Shown one piece after another: positions 53,345 through 62,584 of a stretch of 64,000 nt of DNA. Positions within the stretch are counted from its first letter, which is position 1; every line of letters starts with the position of its first letter. The notes below the pieces were generated by a model. It saw only the letters and a list, made by a program, of their open reading frames with translations. It searched no databases and was not told the origin of the DNA. Both the position numbers and the translations under genes were made by a program. The DNA comes from S015-6 sp964384945 (lineage in GTDB: Bacteria > Desulfobacterota > DSWW01), in assembly GCA_964384945.1 (NCBI GenBank), contig CAYLMK010000006.1, positions 186,001-250,000 of the forward strand. Reading direction: 5' to 3'.

Positions 53345-53704
53345 ATGTTGAGAGCACTTTCGCTTCTTCTTGCAGTCGTCTTGTCCTTTTCAGCGGCCCG
53401 CTTCGCGCAGGCGAGCACGGTCACCTTCCGATGGGACCCGAATACGGAGCCGGATCTGGCCGGCTACAGGCTCTATTACGGAAACAGCCCCAGGAACCAG
53501 ACCGCTTACACACAGACAGTCCCCATCAACAACAGAAATGCGACCACCTGGGAGCTTTCTTTGCCCGCCGGTGTCTACTACTTCGCCCTTACCGCCTTCG
53601 ATCTCTCCGGGAATGAAAGCGGATTCTCCACCGAGGTGAGGGCAGAGGTCCCGGATTCGACCTCTCCTCCCGGGAAACCCGGAAGGCCGATATTCATTCC
53701 GTAG
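53345..53704 (+). CDS. Small secreted fibronectin type III protein
   Basis: 119 aa. Signal peptide LRALSLLLAVVLSFSAARFAQAS. The rest is a single FN3-like domain: VTFRWDPNTEPDLAGYRLYYG, WELSLPAGVYYFALTAFDLSGNESGFS, ending with a proline-rich tail (PPGKPGRPIFIP). No sorting signal. AGGAGAG lies about eight bases before the ATG. Probably an extracellular or periplasmic adhesion or matrix module. The last 11 bases overlap the convergent amidase gene. Confidence 0.75.
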   Translation: MLRALSLLLAVVLSFSAARFAQASTVTFRWDPNTEPDLAGYRLYYGNSPRNQTAYTQTVPINNRNATTWELSLPAGVYYFALTAFDLSGNESGFSTEVRAEVPDSTSPPGKPGRPIFIP

Positions 53705-55127
53705 TCCGATCCGCATCGATCCACGGACGGTGGTGGGCCCAGGGGCGGGCCTGCTCGAAGGCGCTTGCCGCCCGGAAGACCGTCTCTTCCCTGTGGGTCC
53801 TCCCTGCGATCTGCAGCCCGACGGGCAGGCCTGCCCGGGTGAACCCGCAGGGGACCGAGGCGGCCGGGTGCCCGGACCAGTTGAAAAACCAGGTCAGAAG
53901 CCATCCTCCGAAGGGCTCGATCGGGGTTCCGTCCACCTCTTCGGGACCGACGATTCCTATCCGGAACGGCTCCACCGTGATCGTGGGCGAAAGGATGAAG
54001 TCGTAACGGGAAAAGAGGAGGCGGAGGGCCTCGTAGAGTTTGGTCCGCACGACGCCGATGCTCTGCAGGTCCTCCACAGTGATCTTGTGGTCGCCGCACA
54101 GCAATTGAAAGAACTCCGGGGAGAGGTTCTCCTTCCAGACCTCATCCGGGAAGATCTTGCGCATCCCCGCATAGTTCAGGTACCAGGCGTGCCCGAAGGC
54201 CCTGGCGTCCGCCGGAAGCTTGATGGGGGTCTCCTCCACGCGTGCGCCGAGGCCCTCGAAGGCCCTGGCCGCCTCGGTGGTGATCGCCCGGATCTCGGGG
54301 TCCACGGGCAGGAGGCCGAAGTCCGGGGTCCAGGCCATCCGGGAGCCCTTCACGTCCTGCGTGAGCCCCTCTTCGTAACGCAGGGACGGCGGCGGCAGGC
54401 TGAACGGGTCCTTGTCCGACGGCCCGCTCATGACGTCCACCATCCGGGCCGCATCCCGGACGGAGCGGGCGAGCGGGCCCTGAAACACCGTGCTCATGAA
54501 GCGGTCAAAGGGCATGTCGTTCGGAATCCGGCCCAGGGAGCACTTGATCCCGAACAGGCCGGTGCAACTTGCCGGAATGCGGATCGATCCGCCGCCGTCG
54601 TTCCCGTGGCCGACCGGGGCCAGCCCGGCAGCCACTGCAGCGGCCGTTCCGCCGCTCGATCCGCCCGGCGTTCGGTCGAGCCGCCAGGGGTTGCGCGTGG
54701 CCCCGAAGAGCGGGTTGTCCGTGACGCCCTTGAAGCCGAACTCCGGCGCGTTTGTCTTCCCGAGGATCACGGCTCCGGCCTCACGGAGCCGTTTCACGTA
54801 GACGGCGTCTTCGGTCGGGACAAGATTGGCGAAGAGCTTGCAGCCCATCGTCTGAGGCATGCCTGCCACGGCGTCCAGGTCCTTGATGCAAACCGGGACC
54901 CCATGCAGCGGACCTACCGGCCCACCCCGACGGAGGGCGAGATCCAGCCCGTCGGCCTGCCTCCGGGCTCCCTCCGCATCGACGTAAGTGTAGGCATTGA
55001 CCTTGGGGTTGACCCGATCGATGCGCTCCAGGAAGGCGTCCACAGCCTCCCGGGCCGAGATCTCCTTGCTCACGATCCTCTCGTGCAACCGATGGGCGGG
55101 CTCGAAGCACAGGTCATCCGCGTTCAT
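53694..55127 (-). CDS. Amidase (amidase signature family)
   Basis: 477 aa from ATG 55127 (GGGAGGAG seven bases upstream). The Ser-cisSer-Lys triad is visible: Lys in GVPVCIKDL, cis-Ser in TPGGSSGGTAAAVAAG and the nucleophile Ser in GNDGGGSIRIPASC. Members hydrolyse amides or act as GatA; here no gatB or gatC is near, so a general amidase is more likely. The start overlaps the end of the small gene upstream. Confidence 0.9.
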   Translation of the reverse strand: MNADDLCFEPAHRLHERIVSKEISAREAVDAFLERIDRVNPKVNAYTYVDAEGARRQADGLDLALRRGGPVGPLHGVPVCIKDLDAVAGMPQTMGCKLFANLVPTEDAVYVKRLREAGAVILGKTNAPEFGFKGVTDNPLFGATRNPWRLDRTPGGSSGGTAAAVAAGLAPVGHGNDGGGSIRIPASCTGLFGIKCSLGRIPNDMPFDRFMSTVFQGPLARSVRDAARMVDVMSGPSDKDPFSLPPPSLRYEEGLTQDVKGSRMAWTPDFGLLPVDPEIRAITTEAARAFEGLGARVEETPIKLPADARAFGHAWYLNYAGMRKIFPDEVWKENLSPEFFQLLCGDHKITVEDLQSIGVVRTKLYEALRLLFSRYDFILSPTITVEPFRIGIVGPEEVDGTPIEPFGGWLLTWFFNWSGHPAASVPCGFTRAGLPVGLQIAGRTHREETVFRAASAFEQARPWAHHRPWIDADRTTE

Positions 55128-55389
55128 GGGCGCTCCTCCCTTCAAGCTTGCGGAGAAGGCCCGCGTATCCGTTCCGGAGCCTCTCTTCGACCTCTTCCCG
55201 GCCGCCCCGGTCGTAGTCCCGGAAAAGGTCCATCGGAACCTCGACCTTGGCCCGGTGCCCGGCAAGGGTCAGGACGAAGTCTACGCTGAAGTTGGAAGGG
55301 TTCTTACGGTATTCCTTCAACTCCAGATGCGGGTTCATCCTGCTCAGGGCGAGTTTCACCTCGCCGATGTGGTAGAGTTCATTGTCCAT
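55114..55389 (-). CDS. Small protein of unknown function
   Basis: 91 aa from ATG 55389, chosen for GGAGGA nine bases upstream. The sequence has a helix (LYHIGEVKLALSRMNPHLELKEY) and a strand-rich middle (FSVDFVLTLAGHRAKVEVPMDLF), then a charged C-terminus. No family recognised. It overlaps the amidase start by 14 bases, so the two are cotranscribed. Confidence 0.6.
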   Translation of the reverse strand: MDNELYHIGEVKLALSRMNPHLELKEYRKNPSNFSVDFVLTLAGHRAKVEVPMDLFRDYDRGGREEVEERLRNGYAGLLRKLEGRSAHERG

Positions 55390-55617
55390 GCATTGGTTCC
55401 TCCATACTCCGGCGAGGATGGTAACAGACCCAGGGGGAGCGCGTAGCCGGGAATCGCCTCGGTCGCCCGGCCTCCCTCCCAGTTTCCTCCGTCTTGCGGA
55501 CATTGCGAGCCGAAGGCGCGGCACCCCCCCGCGCCCAAGCCATGAGACCCGTCATGTCGGCGAACGAGGCTGTAATATTCCCCCGGTCCAAGGCCTGGGC
55601 CGCGTCATTCCGGGGAA

Positions 55618-55700
55618 GCCTGCGGATGCTGGCTCGCGGCCGCTCAAGCAGCCTTGGCCTGGATGACAGAATACGACACAGCCTCTTTCACGGGCATGAC
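55618..55700. repeat. Dispersed intergenic repeat, copy B
   Basis: 55618-55657 is about 85 percent identical to 63551-63590. 55660-55700 resembles 63758-63798, and its reverse complement shares 17 of 18 bases with 50021-50038. It reaches into the 3' end of the pseudouridine synthase gene. Confidence 0.6.
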
Positions 55701-56710
55701 GATGGCTTCCCTCCCTGCCGAAGCCGGCTCAGCACTCGGCTCATGTCTCCGGGCAGGGGTGCGGCGATCTCGATTCGCCCCCCCCGGTCCGGGTCTTCGA
55801 AGCCCAGAAACGACGCATGAAGCATCTGCCGGGGAATCGCCCGGTGGAAAGGATCCGGACAATGGGGCGCCCCGTAAAGAATATCCCCAACAATTGGATG
55901 CCCCAGTTGCGCGAGGTGGACCCGGATCTGATGCGTGCGTCCGGTCAAAGGCCTGGCCTCGAGAAGCGTACAGGAAGAGAAGATTTCGAGCACTTCAAAC
56001 CGGGTCTCGCCTCCCGGTGCCGGACCGGCCTTTCGGGTTGCCGGCTCAGGGAGTCCTGCCGCAAACCCCTTCGACCCATGCGCAGGCCTCTTGGCAGCCA
56101 CTGCGGAGGCCTGGCGGAACCGGGCCTTTGCAAATCTTCCGCTTGCCAGGGCGAGATACCTCTTCTCGACGCTCCTCTGTCGGAACTGCCTTTCCAAGGC
56201 ATGCGCACTCTTCTGGTTTCTCGCCACGAGCAACAGGCCGCTCGTGTCCCTGTCCAGCCTGTGCACGAGCACGAGTTTGTCCTTCCTTGGCTCCCACCGA
56301 CCCGCTCCCTTGAGCACCCCCTCGAGTTGCGGAAGGACGGTGTCCTCGCTCACCCCTTTGCTGCCGTAAACGAGCAGGCCCGGGGGCTTGTTCACCGCAA
56401 CCAGGGCCGCCCCCTCCCACAGGATGTCCTCTTCCCGGAGCCGGACCCGATTGCCTCGGTCATCCGGATATACCTCGATCCACTGGTCTGCCGGCACCGG
56501 GGTCGAGGCCATCGTAACACGCCTGTCGTTTACGAAGATCCGGCCTCTGTCGATCAATTCCTTCGCGGCTCGGACACTCAGACCGGCCACATGAGCCGCC
56601 ACGCAACGAGACAGTCGGAGCCCTGCCTCGGATGGATCGACCCGGAAGCGAACCGGCCGGGCAGTAGAGACGCCCCCTTCCCGCGTCGGTTTTTTGTTTC
56701 GCTCGCCCAT
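55688..56710 (-). CDS. RluA-family pseudouridine synthase
   Basis: 340 aa from ATG 56710 (MGERNKKPTREGG). An S4 RNA-binding domain at the N-terminus (LSVRAAKELIDRGRIFVNDRRV) is followed by the synthase domain with the catalytic Asp in LVHRLDRDTSGLLL and the C-terminal RPLTGRTHQIRVHLAQLGHPIVGD. It makes pseudouridine in rRNA (RluD/RluC type, exact site unknown). The last residues and the stop lie in repeat copy B, so the C-terminus may be altered. Confidence 0.9.
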   Translation of the reverse strand: MGERNKKPTREGGVSTARPVRFRVDPSEAGLRLSRCVAAHVAGLSVRAAKELIDRGRIFVNDRRVTMASTPVPADQWIEVYPDDRGNRVRLREEDILWEGAALVAVNKPPGLLVYGSKGVSEDTVLPQLEGVLKGAGRWEPRKDKLVLVHRLDRDTSGLLLVARNQKSAHALERQFRQRSVEKRYLALASGRFAKARFRQASAVAAKRPAHGSKGFAAGLPEPATRKAGPAPGGETRFEVLEIFSSCTLLEARPLTGRTHQIRVHLAQLGHPIVGDILYGAPHCPDPFHRAIPRQMLHASFLGFEDPDRGGRIEIAAPLPGDMSRVLSRLRQGGKPSSCP

Positions 56711-56973
56711 CGCCGTGAATGTCACATCCTGCCGAGCGGATGTCAAACGGTGCGGCTTCGTCCGCGGACGCCTCTTCCCGCAAACGGCCGAGTCGGCGAA
56801 CACCTCTGCTTGACACCTCGCGGGACGCAGATGAGAATGAAACGAGGAGCTCAGCGGAAGAGAGCCTCAACAGGGCGAGGGAGCTTCTCGCAGAGTTTTG
56901 CGCGTCCTTGAGGTTGCGTTCGCTTTGCAGACACAGAAAACACTGGTGGAACCCCTGCGGGGATCTTTTCGCG

Positions 56974-58194
56974 ATGAGCACCGATGACCCGTCGGCACCC
57001 ATGTCGGAACCCCTTGCGCTTACCGTCCTGAAGAGCGCGGACGAACTCGTCGAACTGAGGACCGACTGGGACCGTCTGGCCTCTGCCCAGCGCCGCGACG
57101 GGATGTTCCGCGGATTTCACTGGAACACCCTGTGGCTCAAGCACATCGCTCCGAGGGCGATCCCGCAGGTCCTGAAGATGCGGACCGGGACCGGGGAGGT
57201 AGTGGGAATCGTCCCCTTCTGCCGGCAAACGTATAAGCGTCATCTACTTCGGCTCAGATCACTCGGCTTCACCGGCCGGGAAGTCGCCTGCGGGGACTTT
57301 CTCGACGTTCTTGCCGCGCCGGGCTGCGAGGACCGGGTCCTGTCCAGCACGCTCGACTATCTCGATCGTACGCTCGCTCAGGTCGAGTTGGTTGTAATCG
57401 GAGAGTGCCTGCGAGGCTCCCACACTGCAACGCGACTGGACGAGTGGGTCCGGCGCAACCGATTGCACGCCAGGTGGCAGGAAGACCGATTTGCCCCTTA
57501 CATCGAGTTGCCATCCTCATTCGAAGAATACCGGCGATCGCTCTCGAGGAACACGAGGGCCAACCTCCGACGCAGGGCGCGACAGCTTCTGACCGAGCGT
57601 GGCTGTGAGATGAAACGGCTTCGCGGGCCCTCGGAAGTGTTGCCCCAGCTCCACCACCTCTTCCGGCTTCACGCCGCCCGCTGGCGCAGCGTCGGGCAGG
57701 AAGGGGTTTTCACCCATGCCGGATTCCGCGATCTCCTTCGGGCCTTCATTGCAGAGGCGCATCCGCAAACGCAAACGGACCTGTATATGATCCGTGCGAG
57801 CGGCAATCCGGTGGCGGCGATCCTCTTCTTTCGATGGGGCGAGACAACCATCTACTACCAGAGCGGATGGGACCCGGCCTCGCCCGAGGCCAGGTTGAGC
57901 CCCAACCTGGTGCTCTTCGGCGAGGCCATCGCGGACGCGATCTCGGAGGGCTCCCGCTACTTCGAGTTTCTCCGGGGCGACGAGGCGTTCAAGGCCAAGT
58001 TCACGACCACCGCCCGCCGGACCGCCACTCTGCTTGTTTCATCGAGTGCCATGAAGTCACGCAGCTACCTGCTCGGCCTGCGGTTGAAAGACCGGGGAAA
58101 GGCTTTGCGGGATCGGATTCTGCGAATGCGAGGCGCATCGGAGAAACCCGTTTTTCCCAGTTCCCAGGGAACCCGGGAGGCTCCCGGAACCTGA
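56974..58194 (+). CDS. CelD/BcsL-type GNAT acyltransferase
   Basis: 406 aa from ATG 56974 (GCGGGGAT upstream); ATG 57001 is also possible, and the frame extends to 56719 without support. The motifs match the gene at 17934-19178: FHWNTLWLKHIAP, RNTRANLRRRARQLL, GNPVAAILFFRWGETTIYYQSGWDP and YFEFLRGDEAFKAKFTTTARR. It probably transfers an acyl group to a sugar or amine. It is separated by 20 bases from the hydroxymalonyl-type cassette, making it a candidate user of the acyl-ACP made there. Confidence 0.8.
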   Translation: MSTDDPSAPMSEPLALTVLKSADELVELRTDWDRLASAQRRDGMFRGFHWNTLWLKHIAPRAIPQVLKMRTGTGEVVGIVPFCRQTYKRHLLRLRSLGFTGREVACGDFLDVLAAPGCEDRVLSSTLDYLDRTLAQVELVVIGECLRGSHTATRLDEWVRRNRLHARWQEDRFAPYIELPSSFEEYRRSLSRNTRANLRRRARQLLTERGCEMKRLRGPSEVLPQLHHLFRLHAARWRSVGQEGVFTHAGFRDLLRAFIAEAHPQTQTDLYMIRASGNPVAAILFFRWGETTIYYQSGWDPASPEARLSPNLVLFGEAIADAISEGSRYFEFLRGDEAFKAKFTTTARRTATLLVSSSAMKSRSYLLGLRLKDRGKALRDRILRMRGASEKPVFPSSQGTREAPGT

Positions 58195-58214
58195 CGTGAG
58201 GCCAGGGAAAGGTC

Positions 58215-59108
58215 ATGCGGACTGAGCCTGTGGGCGTAATCGGCGCGGGCGTTATGGGCAGCGGGGTGGCACAGAGCCTCGCACAGACCGGCCACCGAGT
58301 CCACCTGGTGGATCTGGCCGAAGAGATCCTCGCCCGTGCCAGGGCCCGGATCCGTCGCAATCTCCGTCTTCAACGAATGCTCGGGCGGGAGGGTGCCGGC
58401 CTCGATCCCGAGGCGGCCCTCGAGCGGATCCGCTTCACAACCGACCCCGGATGCCTCCAGGAGGCGGAGTACCTGTTCGAGAACGTTGTCGAGAAGTGGG
58501 AGGTGAAGAAGGAAGTCTTCACCCTGTTGGATTCCCTTTGTCCGGCAGGGTGCATTTTCGCCAGCAACACCTCGGCGATACCCATTTCGCGTATCGCCAC
58601 GGCGACACGTCGTCCCGCAAGGGTCATCGGGGTTCACTTCATGAACCCGGTTCCCCTGAAGAACACGGTCGAAGTGATTCCCGGAGCCCTCACCTCCCCC
58701 GAGACGATCGATAGAACCAAGGCGTTGCTCAAAAGCATGAACAAAGAGTGCATCGTCGTACACGATTCCCCCGGATTCGTATCGAACCGCGTTCTCATGC
58801 TGACCATCAACGAGGCGATCTTTGTGCTGCAGGATCAGGTCGCCAGCGCGGAGGACGTCGACCGCGTCTTCACGTCCTGCATCGGCCACGCAATGGGTCC
58901 CCTCGAAACCGCCGATCTGATCGGCCTGGACACGGTCCTTCTCTCGCTGGAGGTCCTGTACGAAAGCTTCCATGACCCCAAGTACAAACCGGCTCCGCTC
59001 CTGCGCGAGATGGTGGATGCAGGCCGTTGCGGGCAGAAAAGCGGGGAGGGGTTTTTCCTGTATGCGGAAGCCGGTGGAATTCGATCCCTTCGGGAAACCG
59101 ACCCATGA
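58215..59108 (+). CDS. 3-hydroxyacyl-CoA dehydrogenase, FkbK-like
   Basis: 297 aa. NAD-binding GVIGAGVMGSGVAQSLAQTGH, VVEKWEVKKEVF, FASNTSAIPISRIA, GVHFMNPVPLKNTVEVIP (catalytic His) and DSPGFVSNRVLM. Size and the ACP next door fit the dehydrogenase that oxidises glyceryl-ACP in methoxymalonyl/hydroxymalonyl-ACP pathways (FkbK, ZmaG). A fatty acid beta-oxidation enzyme is the alternative, but no thiolase or hydratase is near. Its stop overlaps the ACP start (ATGA). Confidence 0.85.
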   Translation: MRTEPVGVIGAGVMGSGVAQSLAQTGHRVHLVDLAEEILARARARIRRNLRLQRMLGREGAGLDPEAALERIRFTTDPGCLQEAEYLFENVVEKWEVKKEVFTLLDSLCPAGCIFASNTSAIPISRIATATRRPARVIGVHFMNPVPLKNTVEVIPGALTSPETIDRTKALLKSMNKECIVVHDSPGFVSNRVLMLTINEAIFVLQDQVASAEDVDRVFTSCIGHAMGPLETADLIGLDTVLLSLEVLYESFHDPKYKPAPLLREMVDAGRCGQKSGEGFFLYAEAGGIRSLRETDP

Positions 59109-59365
59109 CCCGGAGTGAAACCAAGCAAGTGATTCGTTCTTTCCTCTCCAGGTATCTTCGAGACAATGGTTTCGAGGACGACACGGACCTCTTCGGCTCG
59201 GGACGGCTGAATTCCCTGTTCGCCATGGAACTCGTCCTGTTCGTGGAAGAGCGGTTTCGGATGATCGTCGAGAATGAGGATCTCGATATCAACAATTTCC
59301 GCTCGATCGATGCGATCGCGAGCTTCATCGAACGAAAACGGCAGACGCCCGGATCCTGCCCCTGA
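59105..59365 (+). CDS. Acyl carrier protein, FkbJ-like
   Basis: 86 aa from ATG 59105, overlapping the upstream stop. Helical throughout; the phosphopantetheine site is Ser37 in GSGRLNSLFAMELVLFVEE, with Asn in place of the common Asp of DSL. The C-terminal IDAIASFIERKR is typical of discrete carrier proteins. It would hold the glyceryl or hydroxymalonyl group in this cassette. Confidence 0.8.
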   Translation: MTRSETKQVIRSFLSRYLRDNGFEDDTDLFGSGRLNSLFAMELVLFVEERFRMIVENEDLDINNFRSIDAIASFIERKRQTPGSCP

Positions 59366-59410
59366 CCGCCCGTAACCCCCGGGGATGCCCCGTTGGAAGG
59401 TGGGAAAAAG

Positions 59411-60550
59411 ATGGCGCCAGAGCTGACGAAGCAACAGGAAGCGGCGAGAAGGCGGTTCCGGGCCTTTGTCGACGAACAGGTGGTGCCTTATGCGGACCAG
59501 CAGGACCGGGAGGAAAGGACGCGACCGCAAATCCTACAAAAGATCGCAACGGCGGGTTTTCTGGCACCGACCGTACCGAAAGAGCAGGGCGGCAAAGGCA
59601 TGGACATGCTCACCTTCGGCCTCCTGTGCGAGGAGATGGGAAGAGGCAGCGCGTCGTTGCTCAGCCTGCTCACCGTTCAGAACATGGTTGCCCGGGCCAT
59701 TCTCAAGTGGGGCAGTGCGGAACAAAGAAAACGGTGGCTCCCGGCATTGTCGGCCGGCGATGCGATCTCCGGGTTTGCCCTGACAGAGCCCACCGCAGGC
59801 AGCGACGCAAAGGCCGTGAAGGCGGCCGCAGACCTTCGCGGCGGCGATTATGTCCTCAACGGTGAGAAGCAATGGATCTCCTGGGGACAGGTCGCCGCCC
59901 TCTTCCTGGTCATTGCCCAATGCGAAGGAAGGCCCTCGGCCTTCCTCGTCGAGCGGGACCGGGAAGGCCTCTCCATTCACCCCGTTCAAGGGATGCTCGG
60001 GTTTCGATCCGCCATGCTGGCGGCCTTGCGCATGAACCGGTGCAGCGTCCCGGCGAACCGTCTCCTGGGCAGAATCGGTTTCGGACTCTCCCACGTTGCG
60101 GGAACCGCGCTCGATGCCGGGAGGTACGCGGTGGCGTGGGGTTGTGTCGGTCTTGCACAGGCCTGCCTGGATTCGTGTATCGCCCACACCTTGCAGCGGG
60201 AGCAGGGAGGGTGCGCCTTGCGGGAGCATCAGCTGATACAGGGCATGATCGCCGACATGTTCACCGCAACAGCGGCCGCGAGAATGCTCTGCCATCGAGC
60301 CGGCCGCCTCAAGAATGCAGGCAGCCCCGAATCGGTCCCGGAAACGTGTGTCGCCAAATACTTCGCCTCCAAGGCGGCCTACAAGGCCGCGGCCGATGCA
60401 GTCCAGATCCACGGCGCCATCGGGTGCAGCCCCCACTCTCCGGTGCAGAGATATCTGCGGGATGCGAAGATCATGGAAATCATCGAAGGCACTTCGCAAA
60501 TACAGCAGATTCTGATCGCGAACTACGCCTACCGGACCGTGGGTGCCTGA
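59411..60550 (+). CDS. Acyl-CoA dehydrogenase-like flavoenzyme, FkbI-like
   Basis: 379 aa from ATG 59411; the frame begins at 59393. FAD and active-site motifs: GFALTEPTAGSDA, YVLNGEKQWISWG, and the C-terminal MEIIEGTSQIQQILIA, with the catalytic base Glu, then QIHGAIGCSPHSPVQRYLRDAK (short form: HGAIG). In extender-unit cassettes FkbI/ZmaE oxidises the 3-hydroxypropionyl side. The order HAD-ACP-ACAD-FkbH supports that reading over fatty acid oxidation. Confidence 0.85.
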   Translation: MAPELTKQQEAARRRFRAFVDEQVVPYADQQDREERTRPQILQKIATAGFLAPTVPKEQGGKGMDMLTFGLLCEEMGRGSASLLSLLTVQNMVARAILKWGSAEQRKRWLPALSAGDAISGFALTEPTAGSDAKAVKAAADLRGGDYVLNGEKQWISWGQVAALFLVIAQCEGRPSAFLVERDREGLSIHPVQGMLGFRSAMLAALRMNRCSVPANRLLGRIGFGLSHVAGTALDAGRYAVAWGCVGLAQACLDSCIAHTLQREQGGCALREHQLIQGMIADMFTATAAARMLCHRAGRLKNAGSPESVPETCVAKYFASKAAYKAAADAVQIHGAIGCSPHSPVQRYLRDAKIMEIIEGTSQIQQILIANYAYRTVGA

Positions 60551-60561
60551 AGGAGACGGCC

Positions 60562-61620
60562 GTGCACGAGCGGAAGATCAAGTGCCTCGTCTGGGACCTG
60601 GACAACACCCTGTGGGACGGCGTCCTCCTCGAGGGGGACTCCGTACAACTCCGAAGCGGGGCCTGCGACGTCCTGGAGACGCTGGACCGCCGCGGCATAC
60701 TCCATTCGATCGCGAGCAGGAACGAATACGCATCGGCCATGGAGCAGGTGCGGGCCTTCGGCCTGGGAGACTATTTCCTTCATCCGCAGATCCACTGGAA
60801 CGCCAAATCCTCCTCCCTGAAAAGAATTGCGGAACGGCTCAACATCGGTATGGACACGATCGCGTTCATCGATGACGACCCCGTCGAGCGCGGGGAAGTC
60901 ACGTTCACCTGCCCGGAGGTGCTGTGTCTGGATGCCGCCGATCTCTCCCGCGTTCCGGCACTGCCGGAGATGAATCCTCGGTTCATCACGGAGGAATCGA
61001 GAAAACGCAGGTTCCTCTACCTGCAGGAACAGGAACGAAAACGGGCGGAAGAGGAATTCGCAGGGGCCAGAGAAGACTTCCTGTCCACCCTCGGCATGGT
61101 GATGGCCATCGGGGAAGCGAGCGAGGAAGACCTGAGGCGAGCGGAAGAACTGACGGTCCGGACGCACCAATTGAACACGACGGGGACTGCCTATTCCTAC
61201 GAGGACCTCGACCGTTTCCGACGCTCGGACCGGCACAGGCTGCTGCTGGCCGCGCTCGAAGACCGGTTCGGCCCTTACGGCAAGATCGGGCTGGCCCTGG
61301 TTGCGATGGACCCGGATGTGTGGACAATCAAGCTGCTGCTGATCTCTTGTCGTGTGATGTCACGGGGAGTGGGGACGATCCTGATCAACCATATCCGGAA
61401 TGAAGCGAGAAAATGCAACGTGCGACTGCGGGCGGAGATGATCCCCAACGAGCGCAACCGCATGATGTACATGGCCTTGAAATTCACCCACTTCAGGGAA
61501 ATGGGAGAGAGAGAAGGACGGATCCTCCTTGAGAATGATCTGGAAAAGGTACAGGAGTTTCCGGACTATGTGCAGGTGAAGATCGAGGGCCGCCTCGCGG
61601 GCGTCCGCGCGCAGACATGA
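60562..61620 (+). CDS. fkbH: FkbH-like glyceryl transferase (HAD phosphatase + GNAT)
   Basis: 352 aa from GTG 60562 (AAGGAG six bases upstream). HAD type IIIC domain with KCLVWDLDNTLWDGVLLEGD (Asp12, Asp14) and FIDDDPVERGEV; a GNAT-like second half (RTHQLNTTGTAYSYEDL, LLISCRVMSRGVGTILINHI). FkbH proteins take 1,3-bisphosphoglycerate and load D-glyceryl onto an ACP. It is the most diagnostic gene of the cassette. No polyketide synthase is present in the window. Confidence 0.9.
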   Translation: MHERKIKCLVWDLDNTLWDGVLLEGDSVQLRSGACDVLETLDRRGILHSIASRNEYASAMEQVRAFGLGDYFLHPQIHWNAKSSSLKRIAERLNIGMDTIAFIDDDPVERGEVTFTCPEVLCLDAADLSRVPALPEMNPRFITEESRKRRFLYLQEQERKRAEEEFAGAREDFLSTLGMVMAIGEASEEDLRRAEELTVRTHQLNTTGTAYSYEDLDRFRRSDRHRLLLAALEDRFGPYGKIGLALVAMDPDVWTIKLLLISCRVMSRGVGTILINHIRNEARKCNVRLRAEMIPNERNRMMYMALKFTHFREMGEREGRILLENDLEKVQEFPDYVQVKIEGRLAGVRAQT

Positions 61621-61657
61621 ATAGGGTCCAACCGAATCACCCTTCAGAGAACCGTTC

Positions 61658-62584
61658 ATGACTGACGAAACGCAAATTGAGAAACTCACAAAGGAAGTCC
61701 GAAAGGATCTGGAAGGCCGGGCGCCGCAAGTCCTGCAGCAGTTCCCTATGCAGCCTTATCTCGATTCGATCAGACGTTGCCCGAACTACGACGGTGTATG
61801 CTCTCTGCTTCAAGAACGAGGCGAAGCGATCGAACGAACCTACGGGGAACGCACCCACAGCGGCTATCAGAGGCTCGCCCTTCTGATGCTGATGGGCGGG
61901 TCACTGGAAATAATCCGAACGGAAGGGTTCCCGGGCGAGGTGCGGGAATTTTGCCTGGATCGGTTCCGAGGAATCCTTGCGGCGCTTTCGGGGAAGGAGG
62001 GGAAGGAATGCAATCACCGGAACGCGGGGTTTGTGGATGACGTGCGCTGGTGCAGCCTGGGGACCCTTCCGATCGGCGGCGCCTGGATGACCGAAGTGAC
62101 GAACGTATGGAAACGACATCTCGTGGGCGGAGGAGCCCGGCAGTTTTTTTCGTTTCTCTTCTTCATCCTCTTCCATCTGGGAGGACGGGGACCTGTGTAT
62201 CGAATCCACACCCTGAAGAGACACGCCGGCGGGTTCACCTCGGAGGAGAGAACAAGGTGTTACCTTCGGATCGCGGAACTGATGAGACAAAACAGGCAGA
62301 TCAAAGGACTGTACGTTCTCGGATGGCTCTATGATCCGAAGCTGGCGGAAATCAGCCCCGAATTGGGCTACCTGAGGGAAGTGCCGGAAAGGAACGGAGC
62401 GAGATTGTTTCGCTTCGGCGCGACGGAAGCGGGCGTCCGGCTTGCCACCGCCTTCTCGCCGCACCGCAAGCGACTGTACGAAGAGGGGAAATACAGGCCG
62501 ACCGATTACGGCCTCGTGTGGCCGAGAAGGGAAATGCTGCGCTGGGTCGCGGCGCAACCGAATCAGACCGGTTCCGCCGCGTAG
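61658..62584 (+). CDS. Unknown protein following the fkbH cassette
   Basis: 308 aa, 37 bases after fkbH on the same strand. No family recognised. Visible features: a mixed helical N-terminal third, one possible hydrophobic stretch (QFFSFLFFILFHLGG, about residues 162-176), then SEERTRCYLRIAELMRQNRQIKGLYVLGWLYDPKLA and a basic C-terminal part (AFSPHRKRLYEEGKYRPTDYGLVWPR). Position suggests it uses or transfers the ACP-bound product. The 3' ends of this gene and the radical SAM gene overlap by 22 bases. Confidence 0.65.
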   Translation: MTDETQIEKLTKEVRKDLEGRAPQVLQQFPMQPYLDSIRRCPNYDGVCSLLQERGEAIERTYGERTHSGYQRLALLMLMGGSLEIIRTEGFPGEVREFCLDRFRGILAALSGKEGKECNHRNAGFVDDVRWCSLGTLPIGGAWMTEVTNVWKRHLVGGGARQFFSFLFFILFHLGGRGPVYRIHTLKRHAGGFTSEERTRCYLRIAELMRQNRQIKGLYVLGWLYDPKLAEISPELGYLREVPERNGARLFRFGATEAGVRLATAFSPHRKRLYEEGKYRPTDYGLVWPRREMLRWVAAQPNQTGSAA

